From Dacryopinax spathularia (Eukaryota; Basidiomycota; Dacrymycetes; Dacrymycetales; Dacrymycetaceae), in NCBI GenBank assembly GCA_037974965.1, contig JBBPFI010000002.1:434001-498000 (forward strand): 64,000 nt of DNA, in the 5' to 3' direction. Every line of letters begins with the position of its first letter. The stretch's first letter is position 1. The position numbers and the translations under genes were made by a program. Below the pieces are notes generated by a model. It was not told the DNA's origin. It was given only the letters and a program-made list of their open reading frames with translations, and searched no databases. Of the stretch, positions 22,600 through 33,533 are shown piece after piece.

Positions 22600-23103
22600 C
22601 GTAATTGAAAGCTTCCATCGGCATTTGCAAATCAGCTCTGCGGTTAACTACTGTAGTTTGATCAAGGCGTTCACACCATCTCGCCGGACTGGAGGTGAGT
22701 GGGTCGCATCGATTTGATAATGGAAAGGAGGGCAAAGAGAGTATTTAATACTTCTAGACCAACTTACTCTTTTCAGCTGTTTCATTCAGACACCCTTAAC
22801 TCCGAAGAGTAAAATTGGAAGATACAGATAACGTTAGGCTGATGGCAGATATGTATTTGCACAATTCTGAGTCCTTTTCCGAGTCATCGAACGCTGTTCG
22901 CCTCAACGACGCAGTCACCTATCGGAATTTGCTGTAGTGCGCAACGGCGCAGACGATCGCAGCACTCACCACAGCTCCGGTGCTCTCCAAGCGCTTCGGG
23001 AGCAATCCCGACCTTGTCCACGTCCAGCCAAGGGACTCGTCCTCCCCGACCTCAGCGGGTCACCGCCGTCCGTCCTCCTCTTGATACACCTCTTCCTTTC
23101 ACC
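22600..23103. other. Remaining divergent region between POL2 and the VHS-GAT gene
   Basis: No coding sequence or repeat recognised. It presumably includes the promoter and leader of the VHS-GAT gene. Confidence 0.4.
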
Positions 23104-25066
23104 ATGCTGGCTCAGTCGTTCCAGCAGCAGCCGAGTCCGGTTCAGCTGTATGTCGGTAAGCCTAATATCAATAATACGTGTATGGGGAGGCGCTGAGAAC
23201 GAGGTTGCAGATCGATGTTGCGATCCAACGTTGCTCGAGCCGAACTATGCGCTCAACCTCGAGTTGGCAGAGTACATCTTACAGAAGAAGGCTAATACGT
23301 GCGTTTCGTCCTTCCCCTACGCCTCATATGCAAACCTGACCGTCGTGTTAGCCCACGAGAAGCTGCAATGGCGATAGTACGCTACGTGAACCACCGCAAC
23401 CCTCAAGTGAACATGCTTGCCCTTTCCGTGCGTTCCTCCATCCCATCTCACAGCACCCAAACCCCTCGTACTAATACCAGCCTGCAGCTCCTCCAAACCC
23501 TCGTCCAAACCGTCGGATACCCCTTCCACCTCCAGATCGCAACAAAGGAATTCCTGAACGAGCTCGTACGCCGATTCCCCGAGCGGCCCCCGCCTTACCC
23601 GGGTCCGGTCATGACCCGTATTCTGGAGATTATCAATGATTGGAAAGAGGGCATATGTAAGGAGAGCAGGTGGAAGGAGGATTTGGGGAATATAAGGGAT
23701 ATGCATCGGTTGCTTGGGTTCAAGGGTGAGTGTGCTTCTTTGTCTGGAAAGAGGGCGAGGGGCGCTGAATCATCTTTAGGTTATCGGTTCCGCGATCTCC
23801 CAAGATCGAATAACCGATCCTTCGTCCCAACAACCGAGAACCTGAAGTCGCCAGAAGAGCTAGAAGAGGAAGACAGAGCCGCGCAAGCAGCAGTACGTCC
23901 TCTATCTCCCCTACCTGACCATATCGATCCTAATCTGCATTCCTAGAAACTGCAAGAACTCATCCGACGAGGCACACCACGCGACCTTGCCGCCGCTCAA
24001 GAACTGATGAAGATCATGGCCGGCGCCAACCCGGACGCGAAGCCCAACTACCGAGAACAAACACTCAAGGAGCTGGAGAAAGTACAGCAAAAGGTCATCC
24101 TGCTTAACGATTTGCTGAATAATGCGCAACCTGGGGAGAGGTTCGCGAAGGGTGACGCGTATGACGTGGGTCTCACTCCTGCTGCTTCTGTTTACAGCGG
24201 CTGATGGGTTTGTGCAGCAAGTGGCGACTATATGCAGACAAGCAAGACCGAAGCTGCAGAAATGGATAAACGACGCTGAGAGCTCGAGCTCTGAAGATCC
24301 GCAAGTTCTGGAAACATGTTTAGAGCTGAACGACCTGATCAACTCCGTGCTGAACCGGTACGAGAGCTACCTGAAGGGCGACTTCAGCGTACAAGGTGTC
24401 GAGATCCACGGTGGAGTGTGCGTCGTTCTTCCTCCTTTTCAGAGGACAACCTGGCTGATTTGTACTAGGACGGGCGGCGGAAGCAGACCACCAGAAAGCT
24501 CCAAGCCGGTCGACCTTATCTCCCTGGACGAATCAGAACAACAATCCTCCTCCCAACCCGCAAACGGGATAGACGAGCTAGCGGACATATTCGGCTCCTC
24601 CACCTCCTCCGCCCAAGCCAGCCAAACATCTCCGCAATTCCAGTCCGGTCCAACAGGGCAGCAACATCATACCCTCACCCCCGCCCAACTTTCTGCCCTG
24701 TACTCGCAGGGATCAAGCGCGAGCGGGACACATACTCCTCACGGAAGCATGTCGGGTTTTTCGGGCTTAGGAGGCTTCCAGTCCCCTCCTCCTAACCAGG
24801 ACAGTCCCGCCGCCGGACACGGGTTCTTCAACCTCCACACGATGAGCGTCCCACAAGGCAGCAGCCGAACAAGCACACCGACACTCGTCGCGCACCAACA
24901 ACTACAGCACCAACCACAACAACAACAGTCATCGCCGTTCGGCGCATTTGGCTCGGCCCCTATGCAGCCTATGACTGCTTCTCCCGCGCAGAACGCGATG
25001 GCGCAGAATGGTGCTGCGGCTGCGAAGAGCAAAGACCCGTTTGCGGACTTGGAGAATTTGTTCTGA
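23104..25066 (+). CDS. VHS-GAT domain clathrin adaptor (Gga/Tom1-type)
   Basis: Ubiquitin/cargo adaptor for trans-Golgi or endosomal sorting. It starts at ATG 23104 (MLAQSFQQQPSPVQLYV) with several introns of about 50-70 nt. The VHS domain (about residues 15-150) shows EVADRCCDPTLLEPNYALNL, MAIVRYVNHRNPQVNMLALS and LLQTLVQTVGYPFHLQIATK. A GAT domain follows (ELIRRGTPRDLAAAQELMKI; LKELEKVQQKVILLNDLLNN; VATICRQARPKLQKWI; LELNDLINSVLNRYESYLKG). The tail is Gln/Ser/Pro-rich, with LISLDESEQQ and a final DPFADLENLF. The DPF and acidic/Phe end suggests clathrin-adaptor ear binding. No gamma-ear (GAE) domain is visible, so it resembles Tom1 or Lsb5 more than a full GGA. The stop is at 25066. Upstream in-frame sequence lacks an ATG, supporting this start. 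Confidence 0.85.
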
Positions 25067-25226
25067 GCGCATGGTTGCTTATAATGGTCGTTTGGTCGTT
25101 GTGGGGCAAGCTTTGTAGTATGTTCATCGTGTAGAGATAAGAGATTCAGATGAAGATCATTTGGGATTGCGTTCTATCGCTCATACAGACAAAGACAGCT
25201 ACGTGCGGACAAACTATTAGGGCCGT

Positions 25227-26538
25227 CAGCCTTTCTTGGTGTTCTGTGCTTGAATGGCACTCAGCAGAGCATACACGAACTGCAGCCTACTACCATGTCA
25301 GCTTTCTTCATCCATCCGCCAGATGGAGGTGGTAGGCATACCTCGGTATAGGCACATCATACTCCCTCGCCCACCTCACCAAGCTCCCCACAATAACCTC
25401 ACACTCAATCGGCGCGCCCCGCTCAACATCCACAAGCGTACTAGGCTTCAACTCCGTCGTCCTCCCCTCCTCCTCATCCAGCGTCTCCCTCGCCAACACC
25501 TTGGCATGCTCCAGCTCAATAGGGTATCCCATCTTCTGCCCCACACTTATAATCTCCCCCGCCACGCCTTCCAGTGCCTCCCTCATCCTAGCTGTTACCT
25601 CTTCCGTGGCGCTGAATGCGGGAGTGGGGAGCCGGGAGAGAACGCAGGCGGTGGCGATACAGGCGTTCCAGATGTTTTTCTTGAATTTGGCGTGTTGGAT
25701 GTTTGGTTCGGCGGTTATGGTACCTCCGCCGGAAGAGATGAGGTCGCAGAAGGTTTGGAGGGAGCGTTGGGCTTTGGGTGAGGCGGGCTGGGAGGAGGAG
25801 GGGCCGAGCCCTGTGTAGACGCCTACGGCTAGACGTTCCTACAACCGACGACATGTCAGTGGATAGTCTGAATGGTGTGGGGAAGGGGACGCACCGGCCC
25901 AGTCTGTCGGACTCCTGCCCTCCCCTCTGTAAGGTTCGAATCAATATACACCGCCGCGCTCAGCACTACCGCCTCAGGATCCAGCTTCTTAGCCGCTTCA
26001 TCCAGGGCCTGCTCGACTCCCAGCCCATTCTGGAGTAGCACAAAGACCGGCAATCCATGAGCTTGCACGTACTCCTCTGTCAGGAGCGGAGCGAGTAGGG
26101 TGGTGGTAGGGATGACATCGGGTAGGCATTTGGTAGCCAGGACTACGTAGTCGTAGGTGTAGGATGCGGCAGCTTCCACACTAGGCAAGGCTGAACGATC
26201 GTTAGACAAGGTGATGGTGCAGCTAGTTGACGTACGCACTTCTGTATGGCTTCCAACCTGGATGATCCCCGTACTTCTCGCTCTGGACATCGGCCCCGCT
26301 CTCTGGACATTCCTCCTTCAGCCTGCAGAAAAAGCTGAACAAGCGAAATGCCCACCGCTTAGCTGCTGGAAGTTGCCTCGCGCGACGACCGTCACGCGTG
26401 CTTTCTTGGACGCTTCGAGGACGTAGGTGTCTGTTCATGACTTCAGCATCCTTTACGATGTGAGTGCATACGCTGCCCACAAATAATGCCAACGCTTCCA
26501 TAGCCAACCAAGAGGATGTCCAGAATGTCGTCCGACAT
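25227..26538 (-). CDS. 2-dehydropantoate 2-reductase (ketopantoate reductase, PanE/ApbA family)
   Basis: NADPH-dependent reduction of ketopantoate to pantoate in CoA biosynthesis, or a related reductase of the same fold. It starts at ATG 26538 (MSDDILDILLVGYGSVGII), with the Rossmann GYGSVG loop. Further exons give KARVTVVARGNFQQLSG, SGADVQSEKYGDHPGWKPYR, YDYVVLATKCLPDVIPTTTL then FVLLQNGLGVEQAL, GVYTGLGPSS, and the catalytic-domain block KFKKNIWNACIATACVLSRL containing the expected Lys and Asn. The last exon ends LQFVYALLSAIQAQNTKKG at 25227. Six to seven introns, all GT-AG. Fungi hold several paralogues of this family, so pantothenate synthesis itself is likely but not assured. Confidence 0.85.
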
Positions 26539-27009
26539 GGCTCCTGTTGCCTAGGTATATTGTACAGTCGAGAGTTCGTCGTCCTTGACGCTGCCTGCAG
26601 GTGGTGGCATGTTGCTGAAGCCGTCTTGATTCCGCTGGCATCTGCAACATTCTCGACAGTATTTCTTGGCTCATCCAGACAACATCATTGCCGTAACTAG
26701 CAAGTTCATGGTCCGGTCCATAACGTATCAAGCTTGCTGAAACTCAGGCGTTGATATCGCCTCGCCCATTCGATAGTTTGTGAGCGCTTAGCCCGTTACC
26801 AGCTCAGTCCGCGTTTCGGGCCGATTGGCGCGGAAAAGCATAGCTGACAGCGCCGTGGAAGATATCCATCGATAATATCATTGATCATTATCAGACAGCG
26901 CCTTTTCCCGCAGTGCCCCAGCATCATCTGCACATTGGACCGCATCATGCCCTGCTCCGCAAAGCAATCGATGGTCGTGCGGACGCCGGACGATCATCGC
27001 CCATCAGTC
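26539..27009. other. Upstream region of the ketopantoate reductase gene
   Basis: No gene supported. It ends at the target-site duplication of the inverted-repeat element. Confidence 0.4.
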
Positions 27010-27015
27010 TTATCG

Positions 27016-27297
27016 TATGGAAGCCTCCCGCGGACAGCTCGACTCCGGGGTCCATTCAGGGTCCAAAAGCCGCGGGACCCGGTAAGCCGCCAGGCAAAGG
27101 GGCTTGAAGTATGGAAGCCTCCTGCGGACAGCTCGACTCCGGGGTCCATTCAGGGTCCAAAAGCCGCGGGACCCGGTAAGCCGCCAGGCAAAGGGGCTTG
27201 AAGTATGGAAGCCTCCTGCGGACAGCTCGACTCCGGGGTCCATTCAGGGTCCAAAAGCCGCGGGACCCGGTAAGCCGCCAGGCAAAGGGGCTTGAAG
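27016..27297 (+). repeat. Three tandem 94-bp repeats at the left end of the TIR element
   Basis: Units begin at 27016, 27110 and 27204, each starting TATGGAAGCC and ending GCAAAGGGGCTTGAAG. Units 2 and 3 look identical; unit 1 differs at one or two positions (CCTCCCGCGG versus CCTCCTGCGG). Each unit repeats the terminal inverted repeat. Confidence 0.9.
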
Positions 27298-28164
27298 GCC
27301 CGGGGCGCAGAAATAGGACAAATGCCTGAAGTAGTAACTTAAAAGACCTTGGTGCAGCGGCTAATAAGGGAAAAGAGTAAACATAATAATATCTTTTTAG
27401 GTTTTGTTTCTGCATAAGTTGCTTTTGGCATGCACACATAATTAAACAACACAACAAAGTGTAAATTAGTGATTTAATTGCTAAGTTAAACTTGAATAAG
27501 CTTCTAGATCTCTTTGTAGAGTTGCTTTTAATAAAGCATAATTGCCCAGATACCCTAATTGCTGGCCACAGAAAAGACTCTGAGATTAAAGGTTACTTGG
27601 TAAAAAAAATAAAGTAAAGTAAAGTAAGAAGTATATACTGGGAAATATGACTTTACCTCATGCTAATAAACATAATTATCTCTAGTAGGCTAAACACTTA
27701 GGATTTTGCCTTAAAGTTAACATTAAAATGGATGATATCACAAAATATTCAAGGTTTTTTTGGACAGAAAGTAAAGACAGTTTACCTTAATGCTAGAGTT
27801 GAGTCAATATTTATTAATCTCCACTGCATAATGTGTTTAATCAAATGTAGGAATTTGAGCTGTTCGCTTACTATGTTGTAGATGTGAAATAAGCTCAACT
27901 TAGCCAAATTCACATTTGTTCTAATTCCAAGATACAGAACATTTCATGAGAAAAAACAAAGATAAAAGCAACTCCTGTAAAAGCCAAAACAAAATGAGTA
28001 AATTACATGTTTTTCTGTTGTGAAGTGTTGTGTAATAATTTGCGACCTACTTGTTATATTCAAAAAGCCAAGGGTTCTGAGCGAAAGCCCGGGTTATAGG
28101 GGTCCTATACCCTAATAGTGGGGTCTGAGCCCGGTCATGTCCAGCGTTGACCGAGCTCGGTAGC

Positions 28165-28208
28165 CCTCTGCGGACAGCTCAGGGAGCTGTCCGCGGAAGG
28201 CTTCCATA
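28165..28208. repeat. Perfect hairpin at the right end of the TIR element
   Basis: GCGGACAGCTC (28170-28180), spacer AGG, then GAGCTGTCCGC (28184-28194): an 11-bp perfect stem formed by two facing copies of the inner TIR segment. A second stem lies at about 28091-28112 (GGGTTATAGG/CCTATACCC). Confidence 0.8.
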
Positions 28209-28214
28209 TTATCG

Positions 28215-28719
28215 GCCCGGCTTTCTTCGCCCGAACCCTTATTTCCCGCAGCGCATGGCGACATTTCCACCCAAACATTCCTCCTTCGACGTCGAACCCC
28301 AAGTCATCCCACCGCTGATGACTCGTACGCAGTCATACGCAGTCCTCTGATCCCCCTTAGACGCGCGTACCCTGTTTATCTGGTCTTGCGACCGCTCTGC
28401 TTCTCTTACACGCGATGCTGGTTGATAATCGCGCTGGTTACTACGCACACGTATTGTCTGGCAGGGGTTCCGGCCAGGCTGGACGGACCTTGAAGAGCTG
28501 AGTTGTCTGTTTCAGGGCGTCTGAACAAGCGCCCACAAGGGAGCATGACTTGGCCGCAGTCAGTCCGCCGCGCCGGAGTCGCACTATGCTGTAATGTGAT
28601 CTGCCTCCATCCCCACCCATACCGGAGGAACATGGAGGCATCCGCAATGGGAGTCATCGTGCTTTGTTATTGTTGTCTGACGTGTCCATCCTGGACACTT
28701 CAGCGCTGGGCGGAGAAGA
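28215..28719. other. Upstream region of the first small-protein gene
   Basis: No gene supported between the TIR element and the TATA box of the next gene. Confidence 0.35.
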
Positions 28720-28726
28720 TATATAA
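28720..28726 (+). promoter_or_regulatory. TATA box of the small-protein gene at 28841
   Basis: TATATAA at 28720-28726, 115-121 bases upstream of the ATG. A strong TATA is otherwise rare in this window. Confidence 0.5.
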
Positions 28727-28840
28727 CGTGCCTGCTTGGCGGTACAAGAGGACCCATCAACAAGTTAACAACCAACCATCGTGTCCCGTAATACGCATCC
28801 AGCCCCAGCCCTAACACCCGAACACCAAAGCAGTAGCATC

Positions 28841-29239
28841 ATGTCCTACCCACGATTCTCCCAGTCCTCGTCCTCCTCCACCGAAGCCCTCCTCGCTCCC
28901 CAAAAGCCTCAAAAAGACTACTGGGCAACGGTTGCCGCTCTCCAAAACGGGATCGGCATAACCGGCCAAAGTCCGCTCGTCCCCAACCCGGCCGCCAACA
29001 ACTCCAAAGCCTCCTCGGGCTCACCCGGCAAACCGCATTTCTGGAGCCGGAAAGAGAAGTCGGAGAAGTCGCAGCCACAGCCAAAGAGCGAGAGCACGTA
29101 CGAGCCGAAAGTCTCTCCGTTGGAGCCGATGAAGCCTAATGCGCAACGACAGATGAGTCGGGAGGAAGCGCTTGTGCTGCTGATGGACAAGTATGGGATG
29201 GCGTCCGTCCAGATGGGAGGGCGACATGGGAGGATGTGA
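28841..29239 (+). CDS. Small basic/disordered protein, STEALL-WSR family member 1
   Basis: Single-exon frame of 132 aa starting MSYPRFSQSSSSSTEALLAP, with a central KPHFWSRKEKSEKSQ and the end SVQMGGRHGRM. No known domain. It shares layout with the gene at 29966: Ser-rich start with STEALL, an aromatic-Trp-Ser-Arg core (FWSR/LWSR) within Lys/Ser, and a Gly/Arg C-terminus after a short Met-rich stretch (REEALVLLMDKYGMASVQMGG versus EQGMVAMMGGAAAAQYGGRP). A TATA box lies upstream of both. Looks like a lineage-specific, possibly inducible small protein. The function is unknown. Confidence 0.6.
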   Translation: MSYPRFSQSSSSSTEALLAPQKPQKDYWATVAALQNGIGITGQSPLVPNPAANNSKASSGSPGKPHFWSRKEKSEKSQPQPKSESTYEPKVSPLEPMKPNAQRQMSREEALVLLMDKYGMASVQMGGRHGRM

Positions 29240-29831
29240 TTATGAGCGGGGGAGCTTTGGATCCATATCTAAAAAGCGCGTAGCGTCTTTCTCGCCTTCC
29301 CTTCTCTTCTGTCACGAGCGCCTGTATCTCACTGTATATTCTGTCTGTATAGCTTGTATCTGGCGGATGGAGTCGCCTTAGACCTCTTGACTTTTGTCGA
29401 GTGCTGAGATCCTTGTACTGTAACGGCCATAGCGCTTCCATAACCACAAATAGCAGGATGACCTAATAACGACGATAAATCGTGTCAACCCATTATGTCG
29501 AAAGCCTCAACTGCCGGCCCATAGCAGCCCTCACTCTGTAAACGGGAGATAAAGTGCGCGAACCTTGATTTGTCCACACCCTGGCTTTTCGAAGAACCCA
29601 CGCTCGCCCGATCCAGCCAATGAATGCCCGATGCGGGGACATTAATGATGACCGATATGCCTAGCCCTCATTTCCCTCCGTGGCTGCGCCAAGCCCGCGC
29701 GCTGCGCCGTTGTGCCGACGGCAACATGGTGTGCGAGTTGACGCGGGGAGGAGTCATGCTCCGAACACGGCACTATACGCGCCTATTTCGCGTTTGATCG
29801 TCTGTATGACCATGGCTGGGTGTCGAAACCA
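29240..29831. other. Intergenic region between the two small-protein genes
   Basis: No gene seen; 3' flank of the first and promoter of the second small gene. Confidence 0.4.
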
Positions 29832-29839
29832 TATATAAA
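29832..29839 (+). promoter_or_regulatory. TATA box of the small-protein gene at 29966
   Basis: TATATAAA at 29832-29839, about 130 bases before the ATG; spacing is similar to that of the paralogue. Confidence 0.55.
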
Positions 29840-29965
29840 GGCGCTGGATTGTCGCAGATCAGTCTGCATCGACCTTCGAGCCCCGCCTCCCGCGCACCCT
29901 CCTACGCCGCGCTCGCCCTAAGAATAGCTTCGCACTCGATTTCCCGAAGCATAACCGCTACGCAA

Positions 29966-30178
29966 ATGTCGTCACCGTCTACCGAAGCGCTTCTCCCGGC
30001 GACTGCGTCGCCGACCCCATCTTACACCCAAAAGAAGGCTCTCTGGAGTCGAACGGCGAAGTCGACGCAAAACCAGCCGAGCAAGTCGGCAGGACGAGGG
30101 GCGATGCTCGGTTCTGAACAAGGCATGGTCGCGATGATGGGAGGTGCAGCTGCCGCTCAATATGGTGGCCGACCTTGA
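29966..30178 (+). CDS. Small protein, STEALL-WSR family member 2
   Basis: Intronless frame of 70 aa: MSSPSTEALLPATASPTPSY, KKALWSRTAKSTQ, then GSEQGMVAMMGGAAAAQYGG and RP. The open frame extends upstream without an ATG, so the start at 29966 was chosen. It parallels the protein at 28841 in order of motifs and is about half its length. No characterised homologue is recognised. Gene status rests on the paralogy and the strong TATA box. Confidence 0.55.
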   Translation: MSSPSTEALLPATASPTPSYTQKKALWSRTAKSTQNQPSKSAGRGAMLGSEQGMVAMMGGAAAAQYGGRP

Positions 30179-30501
30179 ACGACTAATTTGATCTCATCGT
30201 GAGCCGTTTCGCGAGCTATGGGAGGGACAGAACCTAAAACGCGTGGTCAGATGACCCTGCATCGACGAAACTCATGCCCACATACCGTTATGAATGTACT
30301 TGTATACCGTCCTGCGGAGACGTCATGGTGCCGCACAAGATCGCCCTTGCAATGTAACAATGCAGTAGAGGCAGCCAGACACGTATGTTCCGAGGACGAG
30401 AGGGCGCAGTTATTGATACAATTAGTCAAACGTAAGGTATCCCCCCATGGAGTGCGGCTCTACGCGAGAGTCATACTTCGTACAAGTCTGTCCATGAGCA
30501 G
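30179..30501. other. 3' flanks of the small gene and Rad17
   Basis: Convergent ends; nothing else seen. Confidence 0.4.
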
Positions 30502-32968
30502 TCAGTCCGTCTCAATGTCATCATCGTCCAGCCATGCTCCACCGTCACTCTCATCTCCATCGCCTTCATCGTCGGTTGCTTCCATCTTGTACCGTTGAGA
30601 TATGGGAGGCTCCGGGTCATCTGCAACAACGACCCCTTCATCTAGCAGTTCCTGCCCGTTCCCCAGACCTCCTACTGGCGGCATCCAGGGCATGTGGGCC
30701 AGGTCTGCAACAGCCTGTGGCTGCCGCAATCCAGCTCGCCTCAACAGCCAAGATCGTTCCAGAATCTCGTCGCTCCGGTGATCTCGTGCTGCGCCCACAT
30801 CGTGTCGGGACCAAGATCGAAGTACTTCGAGACCGTCTCGCTCTTTCCGACTGAACTCCCAGTAGGCACTTTTCAGCAGCTTCTGACCTCGCCGAGGCAC
30901 GGGTGATGGAAGGGACATGAGGAGGCCCCGTGTAAGCAGGTGAAAAGCCTGTTCAGGTAGTTGCACGTTGATGTGCTAGAGTCAAGGTCAGCATGGGACA
31001 ACCGTCGTTCCTGAGCCACGTACTTCGGAGTCCAGAGAGAAGGCCTCGCTGTAGCTGACACACTCCGCAGCTGTATCAAGATCTTCGAGCTCGGAGCAGA
31101 ACTGAGGATAGTTCTGATGACAGTACGAGGATAGCAGGGAGAAGTCGACAGGGGAATCAGCGTAGAGCGTCTACTACGGAAGTCAGCTACTGTGGGGCAG
31201 CAGCCCAGAAACATGGCCTTACATTCACGTCAACCTTAGAAGGTCGTCTTTCGAATTGCGACAGGTGCTTCGGCAGAGGTAGAACACCCTGCTCTGATTC
31301 CTGAGGATATATCTCGTCCTTCTCATCAGGGTCGTCGCCGAAGCCTCATGATCTGTTAGGATATGCAGAAACACCAGAGGAAGCGGTCGACTTACGTTTA
31401 TTGTATAGTATTTTCCCCAGGATATGGAACAGTACGAGGACTTGCTCATTCCTCGTCACCCCTTCGATTCTATCACGGAGTTGAGTCCGCCGGTCAGAGG
31501 AATAATGTGTACACTCACATCCGTCGGACCTCCTCGCCAACTTTCCCCTTTTTCCCTCTCTTCCGCTTCCCGCTTCCTCCTCCTTTCACAGCCTCAGCCA
31601 TCTGGAGGCGACAAGCGAACTGGAGGGCGTTTATCGCGCTTCGAATATCACCCATGGAACCTTCTGCGATAAGATCCAGAGTTTCGGCTGACGGGCGGAG
31701 ATGATTTGCAGTTGGATGTGTACGTGAAAGAATTCGCGTAAGTGCCGCGTGAAGAATGGTTGGGGCCACAGGGTTGAATCTGGGACCCGTGAGTATGTAG
31801 TGATATCACGAGGGGAACAAGCACGTACTGGACTTCCGTCATATACGGGCTAGCCATCAACCTCGGCCCCACGATATTCCGTATGTCCCAGCGTTCATCT
31901 CTCCTCCACCCATCACCACCCATCCCTCTGGTGCCGCCCTCGCTTATAATGAGTACCACTGGAGGTGCTTTCGGGTTGTTGACTAAGCCTTCCAGCGCGG
32001 ACTGAAACGCTTCCCGCACGCTTGTATGCAGTACATTGGGCAGGTCCTCAAATACCAGGAGACGAGAAGGTTGCCAGGAACCTTTTGCATTCGAGTCGAA
32101 CATGTGAGAGAGGACGCTATTGTTGATGTTGGCGAATCTAGCGAAGGCATGCGCAAGCGATTCTGGGGCTGCAAGACTGGAGTCAACGGCGGAAATGCGA
32201 GATTGAGGGAATACCTAGGCGCACGTTCGTCATCGTTCGAGATGCCGAGATTATTCCGCCATTCCGTGAGTGTGATGTTCATCTCCTTGGCGAGCACTTG
32301 TATGGTTGCCGTCTTCCCAGCCCCAGCGGGACCTGTGAGGACGAGAAGTCGCTATACCTTCCGGTGAGTAGCGGTCCCAAAGACTCGGGAGAATGACCCA
32401 CACGGTACTTCTTCAGCTTCCCGGTTGGTCCACCTTCTATAGCTTCCTCCAGCCATCGTTGCACGTCTTGTACTTTTCTTTTATGAACAGCGAGCTCGTC
32501 CTGAGCAAAGATGAAGATAGACGCATAACAAAGGCGCATATACGTACCAGTGTGGTCGGTTCGAACTTGTCCGTCCACATCTGAGCGTCTATACGTACCG
32601 TCAGCATAAGAATGGAAAGGATACGAGCTGTCACGCCCCTTCACTATCCACCTCATCGGCTCTCTCCTTCCCTTTCACAGACGGTTTCCGCCTCGCTGGT
32701 GCTTCTGGCGACTTTCTCAGCGTTTCTTGGGATGACGAGGGCGAAGGCAGTGCAACAGAGAACTTCGTCTATCAGAGCACCATACTATGAGTACTTTCTA
32801 GCCATTTCTAGCCATATTTGGAACATATATGCGCACCAAAGAAGCATGTCTGAGCGGCTTCTGGCTACCATTGACCGGTGCGAAGCCCAGTTGAACATGC
32901 TTGACAACCGGTTTGTCGACCTTGCCCGTCTTTGGAGCCGTGCTGCGTTTGGCGGCTGTCGGTGCCAT
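30502..32968 (-). CDS. RAD17: Rad17/Rad24 checkpoint clamp loader subunit
   Basis: RFC-like AAA+ ATPase that loads the 9-1-1 clamp at DNA damage. Start ATG 32968 (MAPTAAKRSTAPKTGKVDKP), spliced to a Ser/Pro-rich linker, then MWTDKFEPTTL, the helix DELAVHKRKVQDVQRWLEEA, Walker A in LLVLTGPAGAGKTATIQVLA, the characteristic EWRNN, Walker B-like LLVFEDLPNVLHTSVREAF, FNPVAPTILHAALTRIL, GSMGDIRSAINALQFAC (sensor 2 side), then C-terminal exons (VDFSLLSLYCHQNYPQFC; LPEQAFHLLTRGLLMSLPSP). The acidic tail ends WLDDDDIETD at 30502. About ten exons and roughly 700 aa; the second and third exon joins are not settled. One ACGCGT box lies 120 bases upstream of the start (33088-33093). Confidence 0.85.
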
Positions 32969-33204
32969 GGACAAGTAGCTTCGATATGGCAGTGGTCCTT
33001 ATGTCTTTGGCATCGAGACTATGTATGTGCGAGCGGGAAGGTGGTGTGGAAGCAGGAAGCGTTCGGCCTCGATGACTGCAGCAAGGGACGCGTCTGAATA
33101 CGCGCTTGCGAGACACAGCCACATTCCCTTCTTTCTGTCTCACTGATGAGCTGGCGAAATACGAGACTCCTGGTCAAAGCTCACCCCGATACCCATTGGC
33201 CAAC
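32969..33204. promoter_or_regulatory. Divergent promoter between RAD17 and the first F-box-like gene
   Basis: 236 bases between divergent ATGs with one exact ACGCGT at 33088-33093. Confidence 0.4.
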
Positions 33205-33533
33205 ATGACGCTGGAAGCCCTTCCACTTGAGATTGTTCGAAATATACTCAGATATGCAACTGAAGTGCCCGGTTTGCTGGACTACTCTGCCGATCGCTAC
33301 ACTGTCATCACACCAGATGAAGAAGCCAATCAACGCAAGGACGACTTGATCACCAGTCTGCCGACCAAGCTCGCGCTCGTTCAGGTATCCACCCTGTTCA
33401 AAGCGATTGCGGAAGAATTCCTATACGAGGCTATCATCGCAACAGAGATCGAGTCCTTTTGCCGACTCGTCGCTCACCTCCGCAAGCCCAATGGGTCCCG
33501 CCCAACACGGGGATGGTGGACGCGGTCGTTGTG
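33205..33533 (+). pseudogene. F-box-like family member 1, 5' part (split by an LTR retrotransposon)
   Basis: First 109 codons of a family member: MTLEALPLEIVRNILRYATE, an F-box-like N-terminus shared with the genes at 43847, 45666, 48231 and 62638. It ends WWTRSL at the insertion point. The target-site duplication TTGTG is at 33529-33533. The host frame resumes at 39709 without loss. The gene is disrupted in this haplotype. Confidence 0.85.

Larger units (their letters stand above)
27016..28208. mobile_element. Non-autonomous TIR DNA element (about 1.2 kb) with AT-rich core
   Basis: The ends are inverted repeats: left TATGGAAGCCTCCCGCGGAC at 27016 and right its near-complement, GTCCGCGGAAGGCTTCCATA, ending at 28208. 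The match extends to CAGCTC with one mismatch. An identical 6-bp target-site duplication TTATCG flanks it (27010-27015 and 28209-28214). The left end carries three 94-bp tandem copies. The core (about 27300-28070) is far richer in A and T than anything else in the window and has no long open frame, so the element depends on a transposase elsewhere. A 6-bp TSD does not fit the common hAT (8), Mutator (9) or Harbinger (3) classes. Family unassigned. Confidence 0.75.

Noticed and set aside
27016-27297. CRISPR-like direct repeats
   Set aside because: Units are contiguous 94-mers without unique spacers, in a eukaryotic transposon end.
26881-27457. Repetitive open frames (GVELSAGGFHTSSP type)
   Set aside because: Generated by the 94-bp tandem repeats; no sign of a gene.
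27540-27560. cagataccctaat resembling a small-subunit rRNA motif
   Set aside because: Only a short match; the surroundings show no rRNA structure or conservation.
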